A stretch of 64,000 bases of DNA from Pseudomonas uvaldensis (GTDB lineage Bacteria; Pseudomonadota; Gammaproteobacteria; Pseudomonadales; Pseudomonadaceae), in assembly GCF_021271205.1 (NCBI RefSeq), contig NZ_JAIWKS010000009.1, positions 62,001 through 126,000 of the forward strand. The letters run 5' to 3'. The position numbers and the translations under genes were made by a program. Under the pieces are notes generated by a model. The model ran no database searches and was not told the origin of the DNA. It was given only the letters and a program-made list of their open reading frames with translations. Positions 1 through 8,283 of the stretch are shown here, piece after piece (the stretch's first letter is position 1; each line of letters opens with the position of its first letter).

Positions 1-16
1 TACTCAGAGACTTAGC

Positions 17-643
17 CTACAGGGCCTTTTCAGCATTAAAACCATCAGCGTTTTCAAACACGCCCATAAAGCCCGCGACAGTCGCTTCCCGCGCCCAATC
101 GCGCTGGAGTTCGCAATACATCTGCACGCGACTGATCAGTTTGGCCCCCGCTTGCTCGATTCGCCGTAACGCCGCCTCATGCGCGGCAACGGAGGTGCCA
201 CCGACTGCGTCAACCGGCACGTAGACTTCATAACCCTCCTGTATCGCATCGAGTACTGGAAAGGTCAGGCACGCTTCAGTCCAGAGCGCGGTCATGATGA
301 GTTTGCGCCGGCCAGTGGCTTTGACTGCCTGTTTGAACTCGACGTCTTCCCAACTGTTGATCGAGGTTCGGTCATAAGTGGGCAGATGCCCCAAGACGTT
401 CTGCAGCTGCTCGATGGGCGGTTTATTGCGACCGGTAGCGACGTTGACCGTCGAATGGATGATCGGAAGGTTGTAGTTGATCGCCGCCTTGGCCACGCTC
501 GTGATGTTGAACACCAGTTCGTCACGCGGCATCGAGCGGATCGAGGACACTTGGATGGGCTGGTAGTCGATGATGATCAGCGCCGAGTTTTCAGGCGACA
601 AGAGGTGGTCGGTCAGGGGGTTGCGGATTGCCTCGCTTGTCAT
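17..643 (-). CDS. YcaC-like isochorismatase-family hydrolase
   Basis: A 208-residue cysteine hydrolase of the isochorismatase/nicotinamidase superfamily, most like the E. coli YcaC branch. The nucleophile Asp lies in the N-terminal strand (LIIIDYQP, about residues 22-29), and the catalytic Cys follows the cis-peptide-type motif ALWTEACL (near residue 125), as in YcaC (VTEVCV). The C-terminal 'EL.RDW' segment is also YcaC-like. Length fits the family (about 208). The ATG at 643 has a good AGGAG ribosome site 7 nt upstream. The substrate is unknown; YcaC itself has no agreed substrate. The divergent LysR gene about 190 bp away is the probable regulator. The family call is sure, the function is not. 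Confidence 0.85.
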   Translation of the reverse strand: MTSEAIRNPLTDHLLSPENSALIIIDYQPIQVSSIRSMPRDELVFNITSVAKAAINYNLPIIHSTVNVATGRNKPPIEQLQNVLGHLPTYDRTSINSWEDVEFKQAVKATGRRKLIMTALWTEACLTFPVLDAIQEGYEVYVPVDAVGGTSVAAHEAALRRIEQAGAKLISRVQMYCELQRDWAREATVAGFMGVFENADGFNAEKAL

Positions 644-833
644 GTGCTGCTCCTGCTTCTAGTTGTCGTTTGCGCATGGACGGTTCGAGGGCTCGATTGA
701 TGAAGAGCGAGCCCGCTGAAGTCGTCACTGCGTTGGAGGTGCTCACTTTCCGGGCGACGTCGCCAGGAAGCAGGATTGTGCTGTTGCGCCACTTGACTCA
801 GTAGTAGCATCCCGAGGGTTTCTGTGTTGCAGA

Positions 834-1745
834 ATGGGGAACGCTGATTTGGATATCGAAGCGCTGCAAACCTTTGTAGAGGTCGCTGATGCCGGGGGTA
901 TTTCGCCGGCGGCGCTGCGGCTGGGCCTGTCCAAATCGATCGTCAGCCGCAGGCTGGTGCGGCTGGAGGCGGAGCTGGGTATCCAGTTATTGGCGCGAAC
1001 GACTCGCGGGGCGGCCCTCACCGAGGCGGGAACCGCTTTTCGCGAACATGCGGCCAGGGTCTGTGCCGAGATCGACATGGCCAAGGAAACGCTGCTGCCC
1101 ACAGGTCCCCTTCGCGGCCGGTTGCGCATTGCCGCCCCGCTTTCTTTTGGACCAACTCACTTTGCCCCGATGCTGGCGGAAATGGCTCGCCGCCATCCCT
1201 CGCTGAATATTCAGACCTGCTACAGCGATCGCTTCGTCGATTTGATCGCCGAAGGTTTTGATTGCGCGATACGCGTCGGCTATCTGCCGGACTCAAACCT
1301 GATTGCCAGGGGTATCGGCCCGATTTATACCAAGCTCGTCGCCAGCCCCGGTTATATAGAGGCCCATGGCGCACCCGAATCGCCCGAGGAATTGTCTGCA
1401 CACGAGGCGCTCATGCAGGGCACCGAATCCTGGCAGTTCATGGACGGCGACAAAGTGGTGACGGTTCGTCCGCACGGACGCTTCAAGGCGGACAACGGCG
1501 TCGCTCTGGTCGCTGCCGCTGTCGCAGGGTTGGGGGTCGCCTATCTGCCGGACTGCCTGACCTATGAAGGTGTGAGGTCAGGGGCGCTGGTGCCCATCAT
1601 GACCCGGTATCCACCGCCTCCGGCAGGCGCTTATGTTGTCCGTCCGCCAGGGCAGCATCCGGCTCGGAAGATACAAGCCCTCACGGAACTCTTGATCGAG
1701 TCGTTCGGGCAGTCTCCACACTTCGCAAAGCCGGTTTCCCTATGA
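834..1745 (+). CDS. LysR-family transcriptional regulator
   Basis: A 303-residue LysR-type regulator. The N-terminal winged helix-turn-helix spans about residues 7-66 (LQTFVEVADAGGISPAALRL, then SKSIVSRRLVRLEAELG and the wing LLARTTRGAALTEAG). A periplasmic-binding-protein-like effector domain follows to the end. The pattern resembles the large CrgA/AaeR-like group common in Pseudomonas. It is transcribed away from the YcaC-like gene, and such divergent pairs are usually regulator and target; the shared 190-bp gap would hold both promoters. The effector is unknown. It ends 9 bp before the convergent end of kup. The ribosome site before the ATG is weak. Confidence 0.85.
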   Translation: MGNADLDIEALQTFVEVADAGGISPAALRLGLSKSIVSRRLVRLEAELGIQLLARTTRGAALTEAGTAFREHAARVCAEIDMAKETLLPTGPLRGRLRIAAPLSFGPTHFAPMLAEMARRHPSLNIQTCYSDRFVDLIAEGFDCAIRVGYLPDSNLIARGIGPIYTKLVASPGYIEAHGAPESPEELSAHEALMQGTESWQFMDGDKVVTVRPHGRFKADNGVALVAAAVAGLGVAYLPDCLTYEGVRSGALVPIMTRYPPPPAGAYVVRPPGQHPARKIQALTELLIESFGQSPHFAKPVSL

Positions 1746-1754
1746 GCGGGCCGC

Positions 1755-3656
1755 TTACATTTCCACCTGGGTGCCCAGTTCGATCACCCGATTCAATGGC
1801 AGCTTGAAGTACTTGAGGTTGCTGTTGGCGTTTTTCAGCAAAAAGGCGAACAGGCTTTCTCGCCAACGGGCCATGCCTATGCGTTTGCTCGGGATGACGG
1901 TTTCCCGGCTCAGGAAATAGGTGGTGCGCATCGGGCTGAAGTCCAGTTCAGCCAAGTGGCAGAGGCTCAACGCCAAGGGCACGTCGGGCTCTTCGATAAA
2001 GCCAAAGTGCAGGCTGACCCGGAAGAATCCTTCACCATAGGCGTGCACCTCGAACCGGCGTTCGGCGCTCACCCGTGGGCTGTCTTCAGACACCACGGTG
2101 AGCAACACCACTTGCTCATGCAGCACCTGGTTATGCAGCAGGTTGTGCAACAGTGCGTGGGGGACCGCATCTGTCCTGGCCGTGAGGAATACTGCCGTTC
2201 CCTGTACGCGATGGGGAGGTTGCGAACGGATGCTGCCGATGAACAGCGGCAGCGGCAGTGCCGTTTCATCCAACCGTTCGACGACGATGTTGCGGCCGCG
2301 CTTCCAGGTGGTCATCAAAATGAACAGGCCAATACCGGCAATGACCGGAAACGCACCGCCCTGGAAAATCTTTGGTGCATTGGCCGCGAAGTACAGGGTG
2401 TCGACCAGAAGAAAACCGATCAGCATCGGAATGGCCAACCAACGTGGGGTTTTCCAGAGCAGCAGGACGACAGCCGAGGACAGAAGGGTGGTGATCAACA
2501 TGGTGCCCGTCACCGCGACGCCATAAGCAGCCGCTAAGGCGCTGGACGATTCGAAACCGATCACCAGCAGCACCACGCCGACCATCAACGCCCAGTTAAC
2601 CGTGCCAATGTAAATTTGCCCCTGCTCCTGGCTGGAGGTGTGCTGGATGAACATCCGCGGGACGTATCCCAACTGGATGGCCTGGCGCGTCAGGGAAAAG
2701 GCACCGGAGATCACGGCTTGGGAAGCGATGATCGTCGCCAGTGTGGCGAGCGCAACCATCGGCAGCAGAGCCCAGCCGGGCGCAAGCAGATAAAACGGAT
2801 TGCGCACGGCCTCCGGGTTTTCCAGGATCAAGGCCCCTTGGCCAAAGTAATTGAGTGCCAGCCCTGGCAGCACCAGCACGAACCAGGCACGGGAAATGGG
2901 TTTGCGGCCGAAGTGGCCCATGTCGGCATACAACGCTTCGGCGCCGGTCAATGCGAGAACCACGGCCCCAAGGATGGCCACGCCGATTCCCGGATGAGCG
3001 ATAAAAAAATGCACGCCCCAATAAGGATTGAGCGCTTGCAGCACTTCCGGCCGCTGCAAGATGCCGTAGATTCCCAGTGCACCTAACACGACGAACCACA
3101 GCACCATCACCGGGCCGAACAGGATGCCAATGCGAGCCGTGCCGTGTTTCTGTATCAAGAACAGCACCACCAGCACGATCACTGACAAGGGCACAACCCA
3201 GTGTTCAATTCCGTCAAACGCCAGCTGTAGCCCCTCGACCGCCGAGAGCACTGAAATAGCCGGGGTGATCATGCTGTCACCGTAAAAAAGAGCCGCACCG
3301 AAGAGGCCAAGCAGCACCAGTACCTTGCTCAGGTGCGGATAAGGCGCCGCCGCGCGGCGGGCCAGCGCGGTCAACGCCATGATGCCGCCTTCGCCCTGGT
3401 TGCTGGCGCGCAGAATGAACAGGACATATTTTATCGAGACGACCCAGATCAGCGACCAGAAGATCAACGACAGAATGCCCAGCACGCCCTCATGATTGGC
3501 CTGGATTGCGAAGTGCCCGGAAAAAACTTCTTTCAACGTGTAAAGAGGACTGGTGCCAATATCCCCATAGACCACCCCGACCGCAGCGACGAGCAAGCCC
3601 AGCCCTGATGTTTTGGATGACGAGTTTTCATGGGTAAGGGTCGCGGTTTCACTCAA
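1755..3656 (-). CDS. kup: Kup low-affinity potassium uptake protein
   Basis: K+:H+ symporter of the KUP/HAK/KT family, located in the inner membrane. The signature VVYGDIGTSPLYTLKEVF is near residue 22, followed by about 12 hydrophobic segments and a hydrophilic C-terminal domain that ends with the typical LGTQVEM. I place the start at the TTG at 3656 (LSETATLTHENSS), which has GAGAAG about 6 nt upstream and gives 633 residues, the usual family length. A longer open frame back to 3896 would overlap the upstream gene and its terminator, so it is rejected. Together with trkA at 8.8-10.1 kb, the window holds parts of two K+ uptake systems. The family call is firm. Confidence 0.93.
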   Translation of the reverse strand: MSETATLTHENSSSKTSGLGLLVAAVGVVYGDIGTSPLYTLKEVFSGHFAIQANHEGVLGILSLIFWSLIWVVSIKYVLFILRASNQGEGGIMALTALARRAAAPYPHLSKVLVLLGLFGAALFYGDSMITPAISVLSAVEGLQLAFDGIEHWVVPLSVIVLVVLFLIQKHGTARIGILFGPVMVLWFVVLGALGIYGILQRPEVLQALNPYWGVHFFIAHPGIGVAILGAVVLALTGAEALYADMGHFGRKPISRAWFVLVLPGLALNYFGQGALILENPEAVRNPFYLLAPGWALLPMVALATLATIIASQAVISGAFSLTRQAIQLGYVPRMFIQHTSSQEQGQIYIGTVNWALMVGVVLLVIGFESSSALAAAYGVAVTGTMLITTLLSSAVVLLLWKTPRWLAIPMLIGFLLVDTLYFAANAPKIFQGGAFPVIAGIGLFILMTTWKRGRNIVVERLDETALPLPLFIGSIRSQPPHRVQGTAVFLTARTDAVPHALLHNLLHNQVLHEQVVLLTVVSEDSPRVSAERRFEVHAYGEGFFRVSLHFGFIEEPDVPLALSLCHLAELDFSPMRTTYFLSRETVIPSKRIGMARWRESLFAFLLKNANSNLKYFKLPLNRVIELGTQVEM

Positions 3657-3812
3657 GGTTCGCTTCTCTCGAATGGCGGGGAAGAAGTCGTACAGGCACG
3701 GACGATCAGGAGAATCGCCGCCAGTATCTTTGAGGGTGGAAACAGCAGTCGTAAAGAAAGCGTAAAAATCTTTGGCTGATTGAAGCGCTAGCCGTTGCCC
3801 CTGGGTGACAAA

Positions 3813-3865
3813 AAACAGAAACGGGGAGGATTTATTTTCAGAATAAATCCTCCCCGTTTCTGTTT
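3813..3865 (-). terminator. Strong hairpin terminator after the ABM gene
   Basis: A perfect inverted repeat with 24-bp arms (3813-3836 and 3842-3865) and a 5-nt loop. On the minus strand it is followed by TTTTT. It starts 9 bp after the stop of the ABM monooxygenase gene (3874) and lies upstream of kup, so it should end the ArsR-oxidoreductase-ABM transcript and insulate kup. Confidence 0.9.
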
Positions 3866-3873
3866 GGACACGC

Positions 3874-4167
3874 TTAGAAACTGCCCCCCTCAACATGGTA
3901 GACCTTCGGTTCTCCCGAGAAATATTCCTCCAGGCCCATCATGAACAGGCGATGGTCTTCACTCGCTTCGAAGCCCGGCGTGTGGTCTTCCAATGATTGC
4001 CATCGCACGATCAGGTTGAATTGCTCGGGGCTTTCAATTCCTTGCGCGAGTAGGTGGCCGCCATAGCCCTTGGCGCGGGTGAGCAATGGGGCGACTTCGG
4101 CAAATGCACTTCGGAAACCTTCAATGCGTTCTTTGTGAATGGGGAGCACAGCGATTTCATAAACCAT
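3874..4167 (-). CDS. Antibiotic biosynthesis monooxygenase (ABM) domain protein
   Basis: A 97-residue single-domain protein of the ABM/YgiN-like dimeric alpha+beta barrel fold. Features seen are the N-terminal strand YEIAVLPIHKERIEGFRSAF, a central Gly-rich turn (AKGYGGHLL), the strand FNLIVRWQSLEDHTPGF and the C-terminal RLFMMGLEEYF. Such proteins are cofactor-free quinone-forming monooxygenases, or of unknown role. It is the last gene of the probable operon arsR-oxidoreductase-ABM, 26 bp after the oxidoreductase stop, and is closed by a strong terminator. The pairing with a quinone/enone oxidoreductase suggests processing of a reactive quinone-type compound; that is inference. Confidence 0.8.
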   Translation of the reverse strand: MVYEIAVLPIHKERIEGFRSAFAEVAPLLTRAKGYGGHLLAQGIESPEQFNLIVRWQSLEDHTPGFEASEDHRLFMMGLEEYFSGEPKVYHVEGGSF

Positions 4168-4193
4168 GATGCACCTCTGAATTGTCTGCGCAG

Positions 4194-5168
4194 TTACGGA
4201 AAGAGCGACGGCTCGACGGCAATCGCGATTTTGCCTCGCAGGCCGTTGTTGGGACTTTCCAGTCGGGCATGGGCCAGGGGAATGTCGGCGAGCGAGTAGA
4301 CGGCGCCGACGTGTGGGCGCAGCTGACCGCGGGCGATCAGGGCGCTCAACTCATCGAGCTTGCCGCGGTTTTGCCGGGTGAACACGAAGTGATAGCTCGC
4401 GTTCTTGCCCCAGGCCTGGACGAGGTTTTGTGGCTGGGCGATGTCGACGATCGAGACGACGCGGCCCAGTTGGGCGAGCACGTCGGGGCTGCGCGTCAGG
4501 GTGTTGCCGCCGATGGTGTCGAACACGACATCAACGCCGTGGCCAGCGGTTTCCCGAAGGACGGCATCGACATAGTCTTCTTTCTCGTAGTCGATGATCA
4601 CGTCGGCACCCAAGCTACGGACAAACTCGGCGTTCGCGTCGCGCACGGTGGTGAATACCCGGGCGCCCATGGCTTTGGCCACTTGGATCGCGACATGCCC
4701 GACGCCTCCAGCGCCGCCGTGGATAAGAATGCTCTCCCCGACCCTGAGCGCCGCACGCACCACCAGCGCTTCCCACACCGTCCCGCCCACCAGGGTCAGG
4801 CTTGCGGCCTCAAGATGGCTCAACTCGGGCGGTTTCTTCCCGACAATGCTTTCGGCCGCGACGTGGTACTCGGCGTAGCTGCCTGACCCTTCAAATATCT
4901 GCGGGGTGTACCAGACTTCGTCTCCAGGCGCGAAGGTGGTCACACCCGGCCCAACGGCTTCGACCACGCCAGATACGTCGTGGCCGGTGATGGCCGGCAG
5001 TGGCACCAGGTCGGGATAGTCGCCGCGTCGAACCTGGTAATCCAGTGGGTTGATGGAAGTGGCGTGCACACGGACCAGGACTTGCCCCGCTTGCGGCACA
5101 GGCTTGGGCACTTCACGCAGTTCGAACGATTCAGGACCGCCGAATGATTTCAGCATCATCGCTTTCAT
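4194..5168 (-). CDS. Zinc-free MDR-family NADP-dependent oxidoreductase
   Basis: A 324-residue medium-chain dehydrogenase/reductase of the quinone oxidoreductase-like, zinc-independent group. The GroES-like N-terminal domain shows ATSINPLDYQVRRGDYP and GHDVSGVVEAVGPGV. The Rossmann nucleotide site is GGAGGVGHVAIQVAKAMGA, near residues 148-166, and no catalytic-zinc Cys/His pattern is seen. The start at 5168 (MKAMMLKSFGGPE) has GCGAGGA 7 nt upstream and is preferred to the upstream ATG at 5183. It follows arsR in the same direction, and a perfect 20-bp palindrome matching the one upstream of arsR lies 28 bp before its start. This strongly suggests ArsR-type control. The substrate is unknown. 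Confidence 0.87.
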   Translation of the reverse strand: MKAMMLKSFGGPESFELREVPKPVPQAGQVLVRVHATSINPLDYQVRRGDYPDLVPLPAITGHDVSGVVEAVGPGVTTFAPGDEVWYTPQIFEGSGSYAEYHVAAESIVGKKPPELSHLEAASLTLVGGTVWEALVVRAALRVGESILIHGGAGGVGHVAIQVAKAMGARVFTTVRDANAEFVRSLGADVIIDYEKEDYVDAVLRETAGHGVDVVFDTIGGNTLTRSPDVLAQLGRVVSIVDIAQPQNLVQAWGKNASYHFVFTRQNRGKLDELSALIARGQLRPHVGAVYSLADIPLAHARLESPNNGLRGKIAIAVEPSLFP

Positions 5169-5195
5169 GGTAAATCCTCGCATCTAGAAAAAGGG

Positions 5196-5215
5196 ATATC
5201 GAGATATCTCGATAT
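5196..5215. promoter_or_regulatory. Palindromic operator, copy 1 (upstream of the oxidoreductase)
   Basis: The perfect 20-bp palindrome ATATCGAGATATCTCGATAT lies between arsR and the oxidoreductase gene. The same motif with small changes occurs upstream of arsR at 5545-5564. Two copies flanking an ArsR-family gene are best explained as its binding sites. The motif is seen directly; its binding by this regulator is inferred. Confidence 0.75.
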
Positions 5216-5232
5216 ATTGCGGCAAAAAAATA

Positions 5233-5535
5233 CTACAGGTCTTTCCCGATGATCTCGGCCAGAGCGCTGATGGTTGCTTCATTGCGTTTGTAGTAGGTCC
5301 ACTGGCCGATGCGCCGCACTTCCACCAGGCCCACCCGTTGCAGCGTCGCCAGATAACCGGACACCGTTGACTGCGACAGCCCGATGCCTTCCTGGATACT
5401 GCTGACGCAGACGCCGACCGTGTGAACGTCACCCTCATCCTGCGGGGGGAAGTTCTTTGCCGGATCCTTCAAACCTTTCAGGATTTGGAGACGTGTCGGG
5501 TTTGAGAGGGCTTTGAATATTTCGAGTAGGTCCAT
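5233..5535 (-). CDS. ArsR-family winged-helix repressor
   Basis: A 100-residue regulator with the ArsR/SmtB fold: FKALSNPTRLQILKGL (residues 7-22), recognition helix GLSQSTVSGYLATLQRVGLVE (about 52-72), and the wing RRIGQWTYYKRNEA. The usual metal-binding CxC of ArsR is absent. The only cysteine is Cys43 in VGVCVSSI, and there is a long acidic/proline loop (KNFPPQDEGD) before it. It is therefore unlikely to be a classical arsenic or zinc sensor; sensing of reactive species through Cys43 or of a small organic ligand is possible. It starts the operon arsR-oxidoreductase-ABM and is bracketed by two near-identical palindromes, so self-repression is likely. Confidence 0.87.
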   Translation of the reverse strand: MDLLEIFKALSNPTRLQILKGLKDPAKNFPPQDEGDVHTVGVCVSSIQEGIGLSQSTVSGYLATLQRVGLVEVRRIGQWTYYKRNEATISALAEIIGKDL

Positions 5536-5544
5536 GCGGCGAGG

Positions 5545-5564
5545 ATATCGAGATTTTTCGATAT
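5545..5564. promoter_or_regulatory. Palindromic operator, copy 2 (upstream of arsR)
   Basis: ATATCGAGATTTTTCGATAT lies 9 bp upstream of the arsR start. It matches the perfect palindrome at 5196-5215 in 18 of 20 positions. Its position over the probable arsR promoter fits autorepression. Confidence 0.72.
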
Positions 5565-5630
5565 GTCAATACATAGGATCGGTCGCTCGTAGCTCAGTGA
5601 TCCTTATCGTGTGTCGGGAGTGAGATCGTC

Positions 5631-5657
5631 ATCGCGGGCAAGCCTCGCTCCCACAGG
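5631..5657. repeat. REP-type palindromic repeat
   Basis: A copy of the Pseudomonas REP unit (ATCGCGGGCAAG...CTCCCACAGG) between arsR and the following gene. The same core recurs at more than ten other intergenic sites in this window. Confidence 0.8.
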
Positions 5658-5689
5658 ACCATCGTCGGCTATTGGCTAATTGGCTTCGA

Positions 5690-6691
5690 TCACTTCATCC
5701 TGACAACCACCTTGCCCTTCGCACGGCCCTGGGCCAGGTAATCGAGCGCTTCCTTCGCTTGTTCGAAAGGAAAGACTCGGTCAATCACCGGTTTGATCCG
5801 TTCGGCGCTGATCAGGTTGCCAATCTCATTGAGCTGGGCGCCATCCGGATGAACGAAGAGGAACGAATAAGTCACGTCGTGCTTTTTCGCGAGGCTCCTG
5901 ATCTTGCGACTCATCAGACCGAATACGAAGGCAAGGAAGACGTTCAGCCGGCGGGTCTTGGCAAAGGCCTTGTCCAGCGGGCCGACGAGGGAGACGATCT
6001 TGCCCCCCCGATTGAGAATGCCCACGGACTTTTCAATCGCATCTCCTTTGGTGGTGCCGAGTACCACGTCGTATCCGCTTAGCACCCGTTCGAATGCCTG
6101 CGTCTTGTAATCGACGATCTCATCCGCGCCCAGGCTGCGAACCAGCTCGATGTTGGCGGCACTGGTGGTCGTGCCCACCTTGGCGCCCAGGTGTTTGGCC
6201 AGCTGGATCGCGAAGGTGCCGATGCCCCCTGAGCCTGCGGGGATGAAGACTTTCTGGCCGGGCATCAGATTGGCGCGTTGTTTCAACGCTTGCCAGGAAG
6301 TCAGCCCGACCATGGGGATGGAGGCGGCTTGCACAAAGTCCAGGTTGTCCGGTTTCAGTGCGGCGACACGCTCGGGTACGACAGCGAACTCGGCGATTGA
6401 ACCAGTGCCGAGATCGAAAATGCTGGCGAAAATCGCATCCCCTACTTTGAAGCGAGTCACTGCGCTGCCGATCTGCGTCACCACGCCAGCAAGGTCGCTG
6501 CCCATGACGGCCGGGAGCTGGAGCTTGATGACGGGCTTGAACATACCGGTCAGGATCATGTTGTCGATGGGGTTCACCCCGGCCGCGTGAACCTCGACCA
6601 ACAGCTCGTCAGGCTTGTGGGTCGGGCGCGGAACCTGCTCGAACCCGACCTCCGGCGACTTGCCATAGCGTTTGAATGTGAGTGCTCTCAC
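5690..6691 (-). CDS. MDR-family NADP-dependent oxidoreductase
   Basis: A 333-residue medium-chain dehydrogenase/reductase, zinc-independent and quinone oxidoreductase/enoyl reductase-like. It shows AAGVNPIDNMILTGMFKP, GSDLAGVVTQIGSAV and the nucleotide site PAGSGGIGTFAIQLAKHLGA. The start is the GTG at 6691 (MRALTFKRYGKSP), which overlaps the stop of the SDR gene by 4 nt (GTGA), so translation is probably coupled. An open frame back to 6781 only reads inside the SDR gene. It is about 30-35% like the oxidoreductase at 4194 by eye, so the two are distant paralogues. Together with the SDR and divergent TetR it looks like a small regulated redox module. The substrate is unknown. Confidence 0.87.
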   Translation of the reverse strand: MRALTFKRYGKSPEVGFEQVPRPTHKPDELLVEVHAAGVNPIDNMILTGMFKPVIKLQLPAVMGSDLAGVVTQIGSAVTRFKVGDAIFASIFDLGTGSIAEFAVVPERVAALKPDNLDFVQAASIPMVGLTSWQALKQRANLMPGQKVFIPAGSGGIGTFAIQLAKHLGAKVGTTTSAANIELVRSLGADEIVDYKTQAFERVLSGYDVVLGTTKGDAIEKSVGILNRGGKIVSLVGPLDKAFAKTRRLNVFLAFVFGLMSRKIRSLAKKHDVTYSFLFVHPDGAQLNEIGNLISAERIKPVIDRVFPFEQAKEALDYLAQGRAKGKVVVRMK

Positions 6692-7482
6692 TGCACGGAT
6701 TCCGGTTGATAACGCTCGGCGGCATGGGCCTGCCGAATGTCTGACATCAAGCCCTGACGGGCCTGCTCCAAGGCGTTCCAACGTTCCTCTACGTGCAGCG
6801 GTGGGATGGTCACCAGCTCCCGGCGGTCATAGCCGATCAGGGCCGCATCGACGAGTTCTTCGACATCCATCACTTCGGGCAAGGCGTTGATATCAAACCC
6901 TGCGCGCTCCCAGATTTCGGTGCGGGTGGCCGCCGGCAATACCGCTTGGACGTAGACACCTTTGGCGGACAACTCCAGGTGCAGTCCCTGGGACAGGAAC
7001 AGGACGAAAGCCTTCGTAGCGCCATACACCGACATGCCGAATTCAGGTGCAAAACCCACCACCGAGCCGAGGTTGACGATGGCGCCCGTACCCGACTGGG
7101 CAAAGCGAGGAGCCACCGCAGCCGCCAGGCGAGTGACCGCCAAGACGTTCAGCGAAACAAGCCGGTCGATCGCATCGGCGCTCTGTTGAACGAACCCGCC
7201 GGCCTGCGCCAGCCCGGCGTTGTTGATCAGTACACCAATACGAGAGTCCTCACGCAGGCGGGCTTCGACTGCGCCAAGATCGGTGGCGGAGGTCAAATCA
7301 GCCTGGAGCACTTCGACAGCAATGCCGTTTTCTTCGCGAAGCTGCGCGGCCAGCGCCTCAAGGCGCTCTTTATCGCGTGCAACAAGGACCAAGTCGTGGC
7401 CGCGATGGGCAAAGCGCTTGGCATAAGTGGCGCCGATACCGCTGGAGGCGCCGGTGATGAGAACAGTCGCAAGTGTGGTCAT
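6688..7482 (-). CDS. Short-chain dehydrogenase/reductase (SDR)
   Basis: A 264-residue classical SDR. The cofactor motif TGASSGIG is at residues 10-17, NNAG follows (INNAGLAQAGGF), and the catalytic Tyr/Lys motif is YGATK (in GMSVYGATKAFVLFLS). I start it at the ATG at 7482 (MTTLATVLITGASSG), with AGGAAG 8 nt upstream; the longer frame to 7683 runs over the divergent promoter. It is the first gene of a two-gene operon with the MDR oxidoreductase (4-nt GTGA overlap) and is divergent from a TetR regulator, so it is the likely target of that regulator. The substrate cannot be deduced. Confidence 0.9.
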   Translation of the reverse strand: MTTLATVLITGASSGIGATYAKRFAHRGHDLVLVARDKERLEALAAQLREENGIAVEVLQADLTSATDLGAVEARLREDSRIGVLINNAGLAQAGGFVQQSADAIDRLVSLNVLAVTRLAAAVAPRFAQSGTGAIVNLGSVVGFAPEFGMSVYGATKAFVLFLSQGLHLELSAKGVYVQAVLPAATRTEIWERAGFDINALPEVMDVEELVDAALIGYDRRELVTIPPLHVEERWNALEQARQGLMSDIRQAHAAERYQPESVQ

Positions 7483-7590
7483 GGTGAGGCTTCCTGATGG
7501 CTTCTGTGAGGTGTGTTTCAACCGGAGATGGTCGGCTTCCGATACGGAATGACTTTTATGATTACGACCAAACTCTAAAAAGTCAACGTT

Positions 7591-7610
7591 TTGATGTTGC
7601 TCGACATCAA
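7591..7610. promoter_or_regulatory. Inverted repeat, candidate TetR operator
   Basis: TTGATGT and ACATCAA, 7-bp perfect arms separated by 6 nt, lie in the gap between the SDR operon and the TetR-family gene. Their position suits a shared operator for both directions. Only the repeat is seen; the binding is inferred. Confidence 0.5.
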
Positions 7611-7648
7611 TGTATGATGATGTCCTGTGTGGACAACGTTTGGATTGG

Positions 7649-8248
7649 ATGATGAAAGTCACGAAACAACAGGCGCAGGCCAATCGTGCGCATATCGTGG
7701 AAACCGCCTCAGCGCTGTTCAGAGAACGTGGGTACGACGGCGTCGGTATCGCGGATCTGATGGCGGCTGCCGGTTTTACCCAAGGCGGGTTCTACAAGCA
7801 CTTCAATTCCAAGGCTGATCTGATGGCCGAGTCATCCGCGTGCGGTATCGAGCGTTCGGCCGTGCTGACGACAGGCAATTCCGCCGAGGAGTACATCAGG
7901 TTGTACCTGGCGCGCGAGCACCGCGATGACCGCGCCAGCGGGTGCACGCTGGCAGCCTTGTGCGGTGATGCAGCGCGCAAAGAGGAAGGGGTTCGAGCCA
8001 CCTTTGCCGCGGGTATCGAGACTCAGCTGGCGGTGCTGCTCAAAGGCCGGACCGAAAGCGGCCAAGCAGACGCTGAGGCTGCCCGGGCGCAGTGTCTTTC
8101 CAACATGGCCCATGCGCTTGGCGCGCTTGTCATGTCACGAGCCTGTCCGGACGATTCGCCGTTGGCCGATGAAATTCTAGCGGTGTGCCGTGATGCGATT
8201 CTGGAAACGCTTGCGTCGAGGACAGCGGTGGTTGAGCAGCCCGTTTAA
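7649..8248 (+). CDS. TetR/AcrR-family repressor
   Basis: A TetR-type regulator of 199 residues from the ATG at 7649 (MMKVTKQQAQANR). The open frame runs back to 7610, but those codons overlap the putative operator. The DNA-binding domain is clear: IVETASALFRERGYDGVGIADLMAAAGFTQGGFYKHFNSK, in about residues 16-55. The C-terminal ligand domain holds three Cys (SGCTLAALCGDAAR and ARAQC), resembling the TetR group with the TetR_C_16-like core. It is divergent from the SDR/oxidoreductase operon, which it probably represses. The exact start among nearby ATG codons is uncertain because no strong ribosome site is seen. Confidence 0.85.
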   Translation: MMKVTKQQAQANRAHIVETASALFRERGYDGVGIADLMAAAGFTQGGFYKHFNSKADLMAESSACGIERSAVLTTGNSAEEYIRLYLAREHRDDRASGCTLAALCGDAARKEEGVRATFAAGIETQLAVLLKGRTESGQADAEAARAQCLSNMAHALGALVMSRACPDDSPLADEILAVCRDAILETLASRTAVVEQPV

Positions 8249-8283
8249 GAACGGCTGACTTGGCTTGATCGTCGGTTTTTGTG

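Noticed and set aside
3657..3896. N-terminal extension of Kup by 80 residues
   Set aside because: It would read through the strong terminator and into the ABM gene, and the TTG at 3656 gives the exact family length.
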